Below are positions 60,501 through 60,925 of a stretch of 64,000 bases of DNA, piece after piece. Under the pieces are notes generated by a model that made no database searches, was not told the origin of the DNA, and saw nothing but the letters and a program-made list of their open reading frames with translations. The position numbers and the translations under genes were made by a program. Each line of letters starts with the position of its first letter. Within the stretch, counting starts at the first letter, position 1. The stretch comes from Saturnia japonica (taxonomy: Eukaryota; Arthropoda; Insecta; Lepidoptera; Saturniidae): NCBI GenBank assembly GCA_033032175.1, contig CM065334.1:8057705-8121704 (forward strand). Direction: 5' to 3'.

Positions 60501-60925
60501 AAAGGCGACAAAATGCGGATGCAGTTTGCTACGAGAGGTTCCTTCTGGCGATGCATTAATTTCAAATGGTAAATAGTTGATATTTGCCAAAACACGTAGG
60601 CAACTATGACGCACGAAGCATTCGTCGTATGTTTTCGATTTTAATGACCTCGAGAGTTCATTCGAGATACCGCCATGTTTATATTATTATTCTAAACACA
60701 CATGCAAGAAAGAAAACAAGTGTGATATTTTTTTAAAGATTATAAACAAAGAAATTACAAAACAATAGATATGCAAGTATAAAAAGGATTACGAAATTGA
60801 AATCGACATCCTTGATTAAAAACATGTATATCAGGTTTCATCACAAACGGTTTTGTTTTTTTACATTGTTTATTTATCAACTTACCACTCAAATCTTCAA
60901 TCGTGTTCAGTTTTCGGGCCGCCAT
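9506..60925 (-). CDS. BNIP3: BNIP3 orthologue, seven coding exons (whole-gene entry)
   Basis: Spliced minus-strand gene: join of 60925-60886, 14837-14702, 12408-12327, 11605-11547, 10837-10735, 10589-10486, 9560-9506; 579 nt, 192 residues plus stop. Every intron is GT-AG and the phases join without a break. In order the protein shows a LIR-type motif W16-V-E-L19, a segment at 31-43 ([13 protein letters not shown]) that matches the minimal essential region of vertebrate BNIP3/NIX, a Ser/Pro-rich stretch (46-80), the family block [10 protein letters not shown] (91-100) followed by PPKDWRFKHP (104-113), and a hydrophobic helix (about 155-178) near the C-terminus with S167xxxG171xxxG175. Family knowledge: BNIP3 is a tail-anchored outer mitochondrial membrane protein that dimerises through its helix, recruits ATG8/LC3 for mitophagy and has an atypical BH3 region. 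Length is close to human BNIP3 (about 194). The identity is strong; the function in this species is inferred. Confidence 0.93.
9593..9810 (+). repeat. Interspersed repeat family I, copy 1
   Basis: About 215 bp with the recurring blocks AATCAACTTCAAT, GGTCCAATGCCAATGAAAT and CGGTTCATAAACA. It lies in BNIP3 intron 6. Other copies are at 13450, 41048, 52465 and, inverted, 52978. Confidence 0.75.
10066..10210 (+). repeat. Repeat family L, 5' part
   Basis: It contains TTCCTGCGGTGAGTAGGGTG, AGCTCCTCGAGGTAGGGG and GTCGGCAAAGC. The GTCGGCAA...TAATGATACCTAT part overlaps the start of the copy at 41546-41706, so the two together outline one family. It lies in BNIP3 intron 6. Identity beyond 'interspersed repeat' is unknown. 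Confidence 0.6.
10486..10589 (-). CDS. BNIP3: BNIP3 coding exon 6 (membrane helix)
   Basis: The exon is 104 nt, with acceptor GTAATGTCGCAG|AG and donor CATTGG|GTAATA. It encodes residues 141-174: a basic lead (VRR), then [16 protein letters not shown] and SLLLGAGI, the membrane anchor. T163-N164 sits where vertebrates have Ser-His in the helix dimer motif; S167-G171-G175 keeps the small-xxx-small spacing. The exon ends in phase 2. Confidence 0.93.
10735..10837 (-). CDS. BNIP3: BNIP3 coding exon 5
   Basis: The exon is 103 nt, with acceptor TTTTCTATGCAG|GG and donor CAACAG|GTAAAT. It encodes the end of K106 and then DWRFKHP (the family's PPKEFxFKHP element), followed by a less conserved linker with [13 protein letters not shown] and VMQQ, up to residue 140. 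The frame is open across the whole exon, while the other frames contain stops. Confidence 0.94.
11012..11409 (+). pseudogene. Ty3/gypsy reverse transcriptase fragment in BNIP3 intron 4
   Basis: In pieces across different frames it reads [46 protein letters not shown] and finally [20 protein letters not shown]. These are the ordered motifs of a Ty3/gypsy RT, with the YLDD catalytic box at 11373-11384. Several frame changes and stops make it dead. It is antisense to BNIP3, and no LTRs were found near it. Confidence 0.85.
11547..11605 (-). CDS. BNIP3: BNIP3 coding exon 4 (BH3-like block)
   Basis: The exon is 59 nt, with acceptor CATTATCGCAG|GA and donor CCGAA|GTAAGT. It encodes [19 protein letters not shown], residues 87-105, and the first two bases of K106. 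The W-x-W-x-W-SSRP signature is the most diagnostic stretch of the BNIP3 family; the human protein has the close form DWIWDWSSRP. This exon alone identifies the gene. Confidence 0.95.
11828..11900 (+). repeat. SINE family E fragment
   Basis: It contains CCATGGTGGTAGA and TCTGTCGCCAAGCACCTAT, which match in reverse orientation the tail of the family E copies at 17745 and 53755. It lies in BNIP3 intron 3. Confidence 0.55.
12327..12408 (-). CDS. BNIP3: BNIP3 coding exon 3
   Basis: The exon is 82 nt, with acceptor TTTCCATCAG|CC and donor GGAGG|GTGAGT. It encodes a Ser/Pro-rich then acidic segment ([19 protein letters not shown]) followed by KGVYINCWR, residues 59-86. The three S-P dipeptides are possible sites for proline-directed kinases (inference). 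It joins exon 4 in phase 0. Confidence 0.92.
12776..12876 (+). repeat. SINE family E fragment
   Basis: A B box-like AGGTTCGAATCTG is followed by GTGGGAAAATATCGTGATGAAACC and CATGGTGGTAAG, shared with the other family E copies. It lies in BNIP3 intron 2. Confidence 0.6.
13450..13647 (+). repeat. Interspersed repeat family I, copy 2
   Basis: It shares AAAATCAACTTCATTGATTT, GAAGTTCCGTGGTGTATCTTC and AATCGGTTCATAAACAAAGA with the other copies, in the same orientation. It lies in BNIP3 intron 2. Confidence 0.75.
14134..14290. repeat. MITE-like repeat with short inverted ends
   Basis: TTGCAACGAAGTTCCTTA near 14135 and TAAGAACTTCGTTCCAAC near 14259 are imperfect reverse complements around about 105 bp. 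No coding content. Confidence 0.5.
14395..14700. other. BNIP3 intron 2 sequence, nothing recognised
   Basis: It contains the short inverted pair GCGGCTGGC / GCCAGCCGC near 14411 and 14564 and the hairpin-like CAGAGATATATAACTCTG near 14513. No gene. Confidence 0.4.
14702..14837 (-). CDS. BNIP3: BNIP3 coding exon 2 (LIR motif)
   Basis: The exon is 136 nt. The acceptor is CTTTTCACAG|AA, with a branch-like CTAAAC about 20 nt upstream, and the donor is GGGAG|GTAAGA. It encodes residues 14-59, including SWVEL (LC3-interacting type), [15 protein letters not shown] and the Ser/Arg-rich [13 protein letters not shown]. The GC content and codon use stand out sharply from the AT-rich intron on both sides. 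Its phase links exon 1 (phase 1) to exon 3 (phase 2). Confidence 0.93.
15132..15852 (+). repeat. Interspersed repeat with five related internal modules
   Basis: The head AACTAGCGGTGTGCCCGCGG is followed by modules about 110-130 bp apart, each with CCCGTGTA-CAAAATTTCAT-AAAATCGGTT-like sequence (near 15265, 15372, 15504, 15643, 15750). It ends with the tail ACAAACAGACAGACTGACGG. It is related in head and tail to family A but differently built. Confidence 0.7.
15853..16639. other. AT-rich intron stretch with a (TA)n microsatellite
   Basis: A TA dinucleotide run lies at about 16258-16282. Nothing else recognised. Confidence 0.6.
16640..16858 (+). repeat. LINE- or SINE-type 3' tail repeat
   Basis: It contains CATCCAAATTGGTTCAGCGG, then CGTGAAAACGTAACAGACAG and the ending TTCGCATTTATAATATTATA. 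It is a tail type I recognise as very common in Lepidoptera. Class not certain. Confidence 0.6.
16965..17180 (+). repeat. Repeat family J, copy 1
   Basis: It shares TCACCGATAA-AGAG, GCCAAGTTCCAT-GC and the later block TTTTTACTTTC with 20225-20410, in the same orientation. Confidence 0.5.
17366..17625 (+). repeat. Repeat family C, copy 1
   Basis: It contains GTTTCACCCGTGTTAATTTT, GCCAACGCACCCGTGTAGGC, TGTAGCTTTATATTGGTGAA and AAAATCGGTCCAGTAGTTTT, and ends TTTATAATATTGGTATAGAT. It closely matches 41790-42075. Confidence 0.75.
17745..17962 (-). repeat. tRNA-derived SINE, family E
   Basis: On the minus strand an A box-like TGACTCAGTGGTAG is followed by a degenerate B box (GTTCGACGAATCCC) and the body CGGTGAAGGAAAACATAG ... 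GGTGGTAGGAG. The same order recurs at 53755-54055. Confidence 0.65.
18355..18815 (+). repeat. Repeat family H, longest copy
   Basis: The first part (CTCGCCCGCCATC) matches 52372-52462. The second part (ATCTAACGACACCTCGTATG, GCCGTTTAGGTTACAGAGCG) matches 40823-41023. Confidence 0.7.
19040..19230 (+). repeat. Interspersed repeat family I, diverged partial copy
   Basis: It contains TTCAATGATGTTGAGGAATATCTG, ATCGAAGGTCCGAACGCTAA and GAAATTAAAATGG, weaker matches to family I. Confidence 0.4.
19500..20135 (-). repeat. Repeat family C, long form, copy 1
   Basis: About 630 bp, matching 31275-31825 in the opposite orientation over most of its length. Examples are GCCAACGCACCCGTG, TATAAGAGACAGGCAT and TAGCCTATACTATTCCTC. 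One end shares CAGAGATTAGCGTGTTTAAA with family D. Confidence 0.75.
20225..20410 (+). repeat. Repeat family J, copy 2
   Basis: TCACCGATAAGAGCTGAGAT and GTGCCAAGTTCCATAGCAGT match the copy at 16965. Confidence 0.5.
20461..20567 (-). repeat. Repeat family A, copy 1 (truncated)
   Basis: The reverse complement begins ACTAGCTGTACCCGTGG and includes AATGCTTATTGTGGGTGTT, the first ~110 bp of family A. Confidence 0.7.
20586..21185 (+). pseudogene. LINE reverse transcriptase C-terminal fragment, broken
   Basis: The frame at 20586-20792 reads [12 protein letters not shown], then [20 protein letters not shown], the region after the RT core of many insect LINE ORF2 proteins. After a frame break come [35 protein letters not shown] and [13 protein letters not shown], the matching C-terminal end. 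Several stops and frame changes are present, so it is dead. Clade not assigned. Confidence 0.8.
21215..21840 (+). pseudogene. Jockey-like LINE 3' end (ORF2 C-terminus and 3' UTR)
   Basis: The frame at 21230-21520 reads [49 protein letters not shown] and [15 protein letters not shown], the conserved tail of jockey-clade ORF2 proteins. The downstream GC-rich 3' UTR is interrupted at CCACT by the BEL/Pao element and appears to resume at 28176. Confidence 0.8.
21841..22039 (+). repeat. 5' LTR of the BEL/Pao element
   Basis: This is the 199-bp long terminal repeat, TGTTTAACAC to GTCCAACA. A run of T followed by TATATTGTAA near its start could serve as a TATA-like site, and AATAAA occurs in its last quarter. 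Confidence 0.95.
22042..22056 (+). other. Candidate primer binding site of the BEL/Pao element
   Basis: TGGCCCTTCGAG begins two bases after the 5' LTR. Starting with TGG it fits pairing to a tRNA 3' CCA end. The priming tRNA was not identified. Confidence 0.5.
22325..27445 (+). CDS. BEL/Pao gag-pol polyprotein, intact, 1706 aa
   Basis: The start is placed at ATG 22325 (context CAAAAATGA); the frame is open 36 nt further upstream, but that ATG is weaker. Domains in order: a gag-like DUF1759 region (about 110-290); a zinc knuckle C308-x2-C311-x4-H316-x4-C321 with further Cys/His groups to 371; an aspartic protease D420-S-G; a reverse transcriptase with D756 and Y848-V-D-D851; an RNase H with D1027, E1072, D1103 and D1149; an integrase zinc-binding H2C2 (C1371, C1374); a DDE integrase core D1406, D1472, E1526; and a C-terminal DUF5641-type region (about 1610-1700). 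All catalytic residues are present with no stop or frameshift. Family knowledge: it makes the capsid and all enzymes for retrotransposition, with gag and pol in a single frame as is usual in BEL/Pao. Confidence 0.96.
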   Translation: MTAREIDTRKLTNIRGGYKSTITRAYNYVGSEHFQLADISVLKVRDEALKAAYEGFVEACMETTDQQDDVAEVEEKYFFTLAAIHRKLTELQTKKVVSSQNYEATKLPAVNIPTFCGDYSEFRPFFDLFEAAIDKNPTLSPAQKLYYLRTFLSGEALDLIKRLPPTNENYTEAMMMLKDRYDNKQKLINYHINEMLDCKQIQKGTPANLRSFISFIKQHVSSLKNLNEPTESWGNILTCIVVKKLDVYTNRAYQFEKQTQKYKTLQDLLKFLEYRAVALEETNLEGTKGTSAPRTTLAVTPTVSIDTCKFCKLTLHKLFKCDKFQSSPVKVRANFVTENKLCKICLNFHKTKCNYKFKCTFCQKPHNSLLHEDNTPPDKETNPVTLLSNSNQLYYHLLPTVKVHVIGKNGEKLCIRAILDSGSQASCITKNLMQLVQGHASNDLSSLNGIGNTQCKIGKSITIDIFSLKTNTQFTISCAVVDKITQKLPHFEINSKMLNLPSGIELADDEFYIPKEVQLLLDAQIFFQAIQPGKIELSEHGPYLQNTEFGYMIAGRLPSSAIPRYCNSKTFLTNFHINKNISLEQFWQCESVPEVYTEKLTEFELCEEIYKNTVSLKNKKFEVALPLKVPISNINLSGSYYTALQRFYNLEKKFKGQPELFSKYNNFINEYIELDHAEYLDLSKYNLNHSPTYFLPHHAVYNNTSLTTHLRVVFDGGMKVGGTSLNDFLLNGPVVQSDLFDILISFRLHDYIFVCDVKKMYRAINIVPEHRTLQHILWRQAEVVNNTFHNYTTVKPSHTNPVHCIQLKTVTYGLKSSAYLATRCLDELVNRYQSQYPLAASILKECVYVDDILVSNKDAKMLVEAKRQLVELLELGSFHLHKWYSNVPEILKNIPDKDLGMSNSHQLGNECFNTKTLGLNYNITSDSLQIQNIQIELPSKFTKREILSKISQFYDPLGLAGPILVTAKCLMQKICISKLKWDDELPKELTELCVEFFNNLKNMPNISVKRGISITKAKHLQLIGFADASNYAYGCCIYLRIVDEDGCVTLQLLCSKSRIKPINKELTIPRLELNSAVLLTKLVNKVYSNLQKKINLTVYLYSDSQVVLAWLVTEPIKLQAYVANRVKFIQENSSIFTWHYVSSSENPADLISRGINPMLLNECHWWFNGPDFLHNADYSNQGKSHTVLDNIPELKDVSRSCLSSQNIEIDIFSKYSNINKMKCVLAYIYRFIKNCKCKDKTMRIKNSFLLPEELNEALFIIVRHDQQKHFHEEIACLKNKKPLKSNLKSLFPFLDKKGLMRVGGRLQESNLPYAQKFPIILPKNSNITSLLIMNEHLKLHHAGQRLVLSSLNQLFWLINTYREIKKVIHKCMRCFKLKARCAEQLMGSLPKERVTPARLFQRVGIDFGGPFQVKQTRVRRAVITKAYIALFVDFSTKACHIELVSNLSTEAFLGAFKRFISRRNIPSEVFCDNGSNFKGANNKLKELYHLQSLNSHQNTVQKFSSNLGIKFKFIPAHSPVFGGLWEAGIKSAKYHIKRVVGDTVLTFEELYTILVEIEGILNSRPLTPMSSDPTDMSYLTPGHFLTGAPLNCYPEPNLTEIPSNRIKFWNLCTKMQQCFWKSWHKQYLVQLQNRPKWQHLVPNIKVGSLVIMIEDNSPPLQWPMARVISVKTGSDGKARVFELKTSKGTYLRSIHKICLLPIETDS
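27446..27976 (+). other. 3' noncoding part of the BEL/Pao element
   Basis: This is AT-rich sequence between the stop and the 3' LTR with no env-like frame. It holds two imperfect copies of a ~60-bp unit (27693-27758 and 27759-27814), both ending TTTGTACATTGTAAATT. TTTGGGAGTA just before the LTR is the only purine-rich candidate for a plus-strand primer. Confidence 0.7.
27977..28175 (+). repeat. 3' LTR of the BEL/Pao element
   Basis: This 199-bp copy reads identical to 21841-22039 and is followed directly by the target duplication CCACT. Confidence 0.95.
28176..28330 (+). pseudogene. Continuation of the interrupted LINE 3' region
   Basis: GC-rich sequence follows the second CCACT and has the same character as 21780-21840, including CGCTCGCCCCCAAGCCCGG. 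With the BEL/Pao element removed and one CCACT kept, it joins the LINE 3' region. The exact end of the LINE is not clear. Confidence 0.5.
28535..28850 (-). pseudogene. LINE ORF2 C-terminal fragment, broken
   Basis: On the minus strand, [13 protein letters not shown] in one frame and [40 protein letters not shown] in another match the closing segment of LINE reverse transcriptases (pattern ...LWN-LP--VFP--YD---FK--V). A frameshift separates them. Confidence 0.75.
29195..29600 (+). repeat. Repeat family A, copy 2 (near full length)
   Basis: It starts ACTAGCTGTGCCCGCGGCTT, has the mid-block GCGCCCGAATTGATTCAC, then CAGCTATCTACCAGTGAAA and TCCAACCGTTTCGGATATTA, and ends near TTTAGTAAAAAACTG. Confidence 0.8.
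29688..30051 (+). repeat. Repeat family G, copy 1
   Basis: It starts ACTAGCGATCGCCCTAAGGT, contains TAAACAATGAGTATTATC and GACAATGTCAATATTTTGAG, and ends CGTATTAATATATAGA. Two further copies are at 46211-46512 (inverted) and 55805-56126. Confidence 0.8.
30314..30664 (+). pseudogene. LINE ORF2 C-terminal fragment
   Basis: A 116-codon frame with [17 protein letters not shown], then [20 protein letters not shown] and [15 protein letters not shown]. This matches my memory of the C-terminal region of certain LINE ORF2 proteins that end KAAL-GSF-IWL-R. The upstream RT domain is missing, so this is a 5'-truncated copy. Clade uncertain. Confidence 0.65.
31275..31825 (+). repeat. Repeat family C, long form, copy 2
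   Basis: It matches 19500-20135 in inverted orientation. It carries a private expansion of CACCG, four units at 31304-31323. Confidence 0.75.
31975..32550 (+). other. Possible decayed LTR-like region
   Basis: It ends TGTCCGCAACA followed by AGTGGTATAGAT, which resembles an LTR end plus the TGGTATC-type primer site of copia elements. A matching second copy was not seen in the window. Weak. Confidence 0.25.
32015..32153 (+). repeat. Tandem repeat, three units of 45-51 bp
   Basis: The units at 32064-32108 and 32109-32153 differ by one base; the preceding unit is longer by about 6 bp (an extra GTTGCT). Each contains TCGCTGCTTGCTGTTG and TGTTTCTCGAACTGAT. The unit length is a multiple of three, so frames stay open through it on both strands. 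Confidence 0.9.
32560..34028. other. AT-rich intron stretch, nothing recognised
   Basis: No coding frame, tRNA-like head or recurring repeat was noticed. Confidence 0.4.
34031..34330 (+). repeat. Repeat family F, copy 1
   Basis: It matches 45901-46205 in inverted orientation. Shared blocks include ACTAAGATTATTCGTAGG, TTTGCTGTTGCAATGCAAAG and GTCACGAAGCTTCGTAGGTA. Confidence 0.8.
34340..34520 (-). repeat. LINE tail fragment and repeat family L piece
   Basis: 34340-34410 on the minus strand resembles the closing segment of the LINE at 28535 (CTTCAAGCGTAACGTGAAGAG). 34412-34490 is the reverse of the family L end at 41640-41700 (GCAAACAGGC, GGCCCACCTGATG). Confidence 0.55.
34520..35925. other. 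Intron stretch with a GC-richer island at 35150-35450
   Basis: AT-rich apart from the island (CGCAGCTCCGCAGGCCGCGC). 34800-34830 has a B box-like AGGTTCGAAACCC. The overlapping frames at 35261-35533 are not recognised as protein. Confidence 0.4.
35931..36181 (-). repeat. Repeat family A, copy 3
   Basis: The head lies at its right end (AGCGAAGCTGGCGGGCATAA reversed) and the body runs to GGCTTACGCTGAGTAAACC. It lacks the tail. Confidence 0.75.
36200..36288 (-). repeat. Repeat family A, copy 4 (head only)
   Basis: GGCATTCTCTAGTCCACGCG and CACAGTTAGT are the reversed family A head. It sits directly beside copy 3 in the same direction. Confidence 0.65.
36465..36496 (+). repeat. Mariner left terminal inverted repeat
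   Basis: This 32-bp arm is a perfect inverted match to 37736-37767 and is preceded by the target TA. Confidence 0.95.
36572..37651 (-). CDS. Mariner-like transposase, DD41D type, intact, 359 aa
   Basis: The start MEQYSG (37651) was chosen because the frame is open a further 64 codons upstream, but that extension runs out past the terminal repeat at 37767. The N-terminal ~110 residues are basic and fit a paired-type helix-turn-helix DNA-binding region ([14 protein letters not shown], then GRPRS). The catalytic triad is D155 (FSDEANFH), D250 ([10 protein letters not shown]) and D292 ([13 protein letters not shown]). There are 41 residues between the second and third Asp, which places it with DD41D (rosa-type) elements rather than classical DD34D mariner. 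There is no internal stop or frameshift. Role from the family: it cuts and pastes the element at TA sites. The subfamily label rests on spacing alone. Confidence 0.93.
   Translation of the reverse strand: MEQYSGTHRAFCVRAYYRNGDSIVTAQRLYSAEYRTRHAPSDDSIRKWIRMFENTGATDKIQNSGRPRSVRDEETIEEVEASVRQNPSLSIRKRRQALNIKKSFLHSILKKDLHLKAYKIQLVQELKDTDYANRLNFANEMLQRFNNFNNILFSDEANFHLNGHVNKQNCRYWAVENPRRKHERPLHSPKVVVWAAMSAKGIIGPYFHEDQRGRAINVNRDRYCDMLRNFLVPELQEFAGFNLRTWFQQDGATCHTSNDSMEVVNELFPNKVISRRGNINWPPRSPDLSPLDYFAWGYLKSKVYQNNPTNLTQLKQNIRSEMAAISIAMCQRVIANLRFRLEECQQRNGHHLDNIIFSK
37736..37767 (-). repeat. Mariner right terminal inverted repeat
   Basis: This 32-bp arm is a perfect inverted match to 36465-36496 and is followed by the target TA. 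Confidence 0.95.
37788..37985 (+). repeat. Repeat family D fragment beside the mariner element
   Basis: TTGTTTGTTTGAACGTGCTGATCTCTGGAA followed by a decayed body matches the start of the copy at 59207. Confidence 0.6.
37990..39268. other. Intron stretch with scattered short repeats
   Basis: GAGGGCGCTAAAAT occurs at about 38835 and 38917. TCTGACAAGAGA (39025-39036) and TCTCTTGTCAGA (39049-39060) form a perfect 12-bp stem. A GC-rich run lies near 38243-38265. No gene seen. Confidence 0.45.
39281..39535 (-). mobile_element. tRNA-derived SINE, family M, copy 1
   Basis: On the minus strand it begins TGCCTCGTTAGCCTAGTGG (A box TAGCCTAGTGG), followed by GGGTTCGAATCCCAGG (B box) and a ~180-bp body ending ACAGGCGTGATGGTATGTTA. 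It is flanked by a 12-bp target duplication TTATTTTTATAT (39269-39280 and 39536-39547). The acceptor stem does not pair well, so it is a SINE and not a working tRNA gene. Confidence 0.9.
39550..40098. other. AT-rich intron stretch, nothing recognised
   Basis: The frame at 39750-39971 has no domain that I recognise. Confidence 0.4.
40099..40212 (-). repeat. Repeat family A, copy 5 (truncated)
   Basis: Reversed head ACTAGCTGTGCCCGCGGCTG with CGGGAGCGAGAGTAGTACGA and AACACCCACAATAA. Confidence 0.75.
40823..41023 (+). repeat. Repeat family H, copy 2
   Basis: ATCTAACGACACCTCGTATG and CAGCCGTTTAGGCTACAGAG match 18560-18815. Confidence 0.7.
41048..41227 (+). repeat. Interspersed repeat family I, copy 3
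   Basis: GAAGTTCCCTGATGTATC, AAGGTTCAATGGCAATGAAA and AATCGGTTCATAAACAAAGA. It follows a family H copy directly, as also happens at 52372-52697. Confidence 0.75.
41505..41706 (+). repeat. Family A head plus repeat family L, 3' part
   Basis: 41505-41535 reads CACTGGCTGTGCCCGCGGCTTCG. From 41546 on comes family L, with GATCGGCAATACGCTAATGA, then CATAGGCTACGGTAGCCGC and CGCCTGTTTGCCACC. Confidence 0.6.
41790..42075 (+). repeat. Repeat family C, copy 3 (short form)
   Basis: ATACGACAAACATCGCCAAC, TGTAGCTTTATATTGATGAA and AAAATCGGTCCAGTAATATT match 17366-17625. Confidence 0.75.
42165..42505 (+). repeat. Repeat family A, copy 6 (5'-truncated)
   Basis: It runs from CGCCCGCACGAATCGTCCTA through GCGCCCGAATTGATTCACCG to GAGATTACCCGGAACATACA. 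Confidence 0.8.
42885..43035. repeat. Short fold-back repeat
   Basis: AAAGGGTTATTTCT near 42919 and GAAATAACCCCTTTAGG near 43000 are inverted around a GC-rich core with a C7 run. A mobile origin is likely but unassigned. Confidence 0.5.
43500..43765 (+). pseudogene. LINE reverse transcriptase fragment, broken
   Basis: Across two frames it reads [27 protein letters not shown] and then, after a stop, [14 protein letters not shown]. This matches the N-terminal RT motifs 'GPDGVPG...', 'L--LF--CL--G-FP--WK-G-L-LLPK-G' of R1-type LINEs. A stop and a frame change make it dead. Confidence 0.7.
44343..44647 (+). repeat. Repeat family A, copy 7 (internally deleted)
   Basis: Starts AACTAGCTGTGCCCGCGGTT; the body is shorter than in other copies; ends with CAGCTATCTACCAGTGAAAG and AATACCGTATCCC. 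Confidence 0.75.
44975..45585 (+). pseudogene. LINE ORF2 C-terminus with zinc-finger-like end, broken
   Basis: It reads [16 protein letters not shown], a TGA stop, then [47 protein letters not shown] and [18 protein letters not shown] second TGA follows, then [12 protein letters not shown] and finally [20 protein letters not shown] with RAH (a C2H2-type finger at the extreme C-terminus). This is a familiar LINE C-terminal arrangement. Both stops fall where related proteins have Trp, which suggests simple TGG to TGA decay. Confidence 0.85.
45901..46205 (-). repeat. Repeat family F, copy 2 (inverted)
   Basis: Reverse of 34031-34330, including TGTACCTACGAAGCTTCGTG. It abuts a family G copy. Confidence 0.8.
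46211..46512 (-). repeat. Repeat family G, copy 2 (inverted)
   Basis: Reverse of 29688-30000: ends TCGACCTTAGGGCGATCGCT; contains CTCATTGTTTAGGTTCATGA. Confidence 0.8.
46570..46765. repeat. Probable SINE fragment
   Basis: It ends TTCTTCGCGATGTTTTCCTTCACCG, the block shared by the family E copies. The rest is diverged. Confidence 0.4.
46850..47305 (+). repeat. Repeat family A, copy 8
   Basis: Near full length from AACTAACTGTGCCCGCAACT to the A-rich run after GATTAACCGGAACAAACGAA. Confidence 0.8.
47306..48399. other. Intron stretch, nothing recognised
   Basis: No coding frame or repeat head noticed; mostly AT-rich. Confidence 0.4.
48400..48890 (+). repeat. Repeat family A, copy 9 (full length)
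   Basis: About 490 bp from ATAGCTGTGCCCGTAGCTTA to the end TTTTGACATTACAAACAGAC. It is a useful reference copy for the family. Confidence 0.85.
49036..49310 (+). repeat. SINE family E-like copy with a C19 run
   Basis: An A box-like GATGGCTCAGTGATCGC and a B box-like GATGTTCGAATTCC lie at the head. The tail has GAAGAAGCCTTTGCCCCT, a 19-base C run (49271-49289) and AGCTCACAGGCTAGCTGATA. Confidence 0.6.
49366..49622 (-). mobile_element. tRNA-derived SINE, family M, copy 2
   Basis: Same structure as 39281-39535, with CTAGTGGTCGTAAGCGCGAT at the reversed head and ACAGGCGTGATGGTATG at the other end. It is flanked by TTGGATTAAA at 49356-49365 and 49623-49632. The B box has changed to GGGTTGGCATCCCAGG, so it is probably transcriptionally dead. 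Confidence 0.85.
50007..50526 (-). repeat. Repeat family A, copy 10 (full length)
   Basis: Reverse orientation: tail at left (TTTGTAATGTCAAAATAAG), head at right (AGCCGCGGGCATAGCTAGT). It forms an inverted pair with copy 11. Confidence 0.85.
50883..51360 (+). repeat. Repeat family A, copy 11 (full length)
   Basis: From AACTAGCTGTGCCCGTGGCT to TTGACATTACAAACAGACACT; 356 bp of unrelated sequence separate it from the inverted copy 10. Confidence 0.85.
51735..51960 (+). pseudogene. LINE reverse transcriptase C-terminal fragment
   Basis: It reads [32 protein letters not shown], a stop, then [10 protein letters not shown], the pattern 'YN-LP--I-----KF---LK-WL--K-FYS--EF' seen at the end of several insect LINE ORF2 proteins. 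Confidence 0.65.
51961..52371. other. Intron stretch, nothing recognised
   Basis: No coding or repeat signal noticed. Confidence 0.4.
52372..52697 (+). repeat. Family H fragment followed by family I copy 4
   Basis: 52372-52462 matches 18360-18440 (CCCGCCATC). 52465-52697 is family I: AACCAACTTCAATTATTTTG, GAAGTTCCCTGGTGTAAC, AATTGGTTCATAAACAAACA. Confidence 0.75.
52978..53132 (-). repeat. Interspersed repeat family I, copy 5 (inverted)
   Basis: Reverse of family I: TGTTTATGAACAGATTTGGA, TTGTTGGATAGGGGATTCC and ACACCAGGGTACTCTTCAAA. It forms an inverted pair with copy 4, 280 bp away. Confidence 0.75.
53133..53754. other. AT-rich intron stretch, nothing recognised
   Basis: The minus-strand frames here have no domain. 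Confidence 0.4.
53755..54055 (-). repeat. tRNA-derived SINE, family E, long copy
   Basis: On the minus strand ATGATGGCTTAGTTGGTGGC (A box side) and GAGTTCAAAACCC (degenerate B box) are followed by CCGGTGAAGGAAAATATCGA, GGTGGTAGACG and TTTGTCGCCAAACACCC. Confidence 0.7.
54183..54457 (-). repeat. Repeat family D, compact copy
   Basis: It contains GAGCTATCCAACACTAAAAT, CAGCAGTTCCTGAGATAAGC and the tail TTTATAATATTAGTATAGAT. It is the reverse of the family represented at 59207-59890. Confidence 0.8.
55236..55668 (+). repeat. Interspersed repeat with AGGGTTCC / GGAACTCT ends
   Basis: It starts GATTAGGGTTCCATGTTTCG and ends TACGGAACTCTCGGTGCGGG, GACTCGCACTTAGCCAGTTT. The ends are imperfect inverted repeats, and the type is common in Lepidoptera to my knowledge. 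Confidence 0.65.
55805..56126 (+). repeat. Repeat family G, copy 3
   Basis: TTAGCGATCGCCCTTAGGTC to CTTCCGTCCGCGCAAATTTT. It is joined directly to an inverted family A copy at 56127. Confidence 0.8.
56127..56549 (-). repeat. Repeat family A, copy 12
   Basis: Tail at left (GTCAAAATAACAGTTTTTTG), head at right (GCGAAGCCGCAGCCACAGTT). Confidence 0.8.
56862..58330 (+). other. Composite region with a family A-type head, GC-rich core and AT-rich tail
   Basis: 56862-56895 reads ACTAGCTGTGCGTGCGACTT. A GC-rich core at 56890-57450 follows, with a 121-codon open frame at 56888-57253, then AT-rich DNA with a 68-codon frame at 57906-58112. I recognise no protein family in either frame. A mobile-element origin is likely from the head, but the class is unknown. 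Confidence 0.35.
58318..58525 (-). repeat. SINE fragments including family E
   Basis: 58318-58345 has TGGACATAAGCCTCTCCC. 58425-58520 on the minus strand has GATGGCTCAGTAGTGGC, GAGTTCGAATTCC and GGTGAAGGAAAACATC, an A box, B box and body of family E. Confidence 0.6.
58526..59206. other. Intron stretch with a GC-rich run near 58570-58700
   Basis: The run has repeated GCGAACGC-like words (CGCCGCGAACGCC, CGTAACGCGAACAGCGCG). 59040-59175 ends ATCACGCAAACAAAGCGCGG, GCGCAGCTAGT, probably a repeat end. No gene recognised. Confidence 0.4.
59207..59890 (+). repeat. Repeat family D, long copy
   Basis: CTATACTAATATGTATTATA, AACGCGCTAATCTCAGGAAG, GTTGGATAGCCCATTTATCG and CACGCTACGACCAATAGGAG lead to the end GAAATTGCGCAGGTCAGCTA. 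Confidence 0.8.
59895..60879. other. Intron stretch next to BNIP3 exon 1, nothing recognised
   Basis: No repeat copy or coding frame noticed. As the first kilobase of intron 1 it could hold regulatory sites, but none can be shown. Confidence 0.4.
60886..60925 (-). CDS. BNIP3: BNIP3 coding exon 1
   Basis: The exon encodes [13 protein letters not shown] plus the first base of the next codon (phase 1). The start ATG has A at -3 and G at +4, a good initiation context. The donor is G|GTAAGT at 60885-60880. The join to exon 2 completes a Glu and gives the reading LSESWVEL, which matches the start of the BNIP3 family. It lies 46 kb from exon 2. The bases just before the ATG read ACGCAG-G, so a further upstream noncoding exon is possible. 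Confidence 0.88.

Larger units (their letters stand above)
14838..60885 (-). other. BNIP3 intron 1 (46,048 bp), filled with transposons
   Basis: The intron is bounded by GTAAGT (60885-60880) and TTTTCACAG (14846-14838). It contains the BEL/Pao and mariner-like elements, LINE relics, SINEs and most other repeats listed here. No additional BNIP3 coding exon was recognised inside it. Confidence 0.88.
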
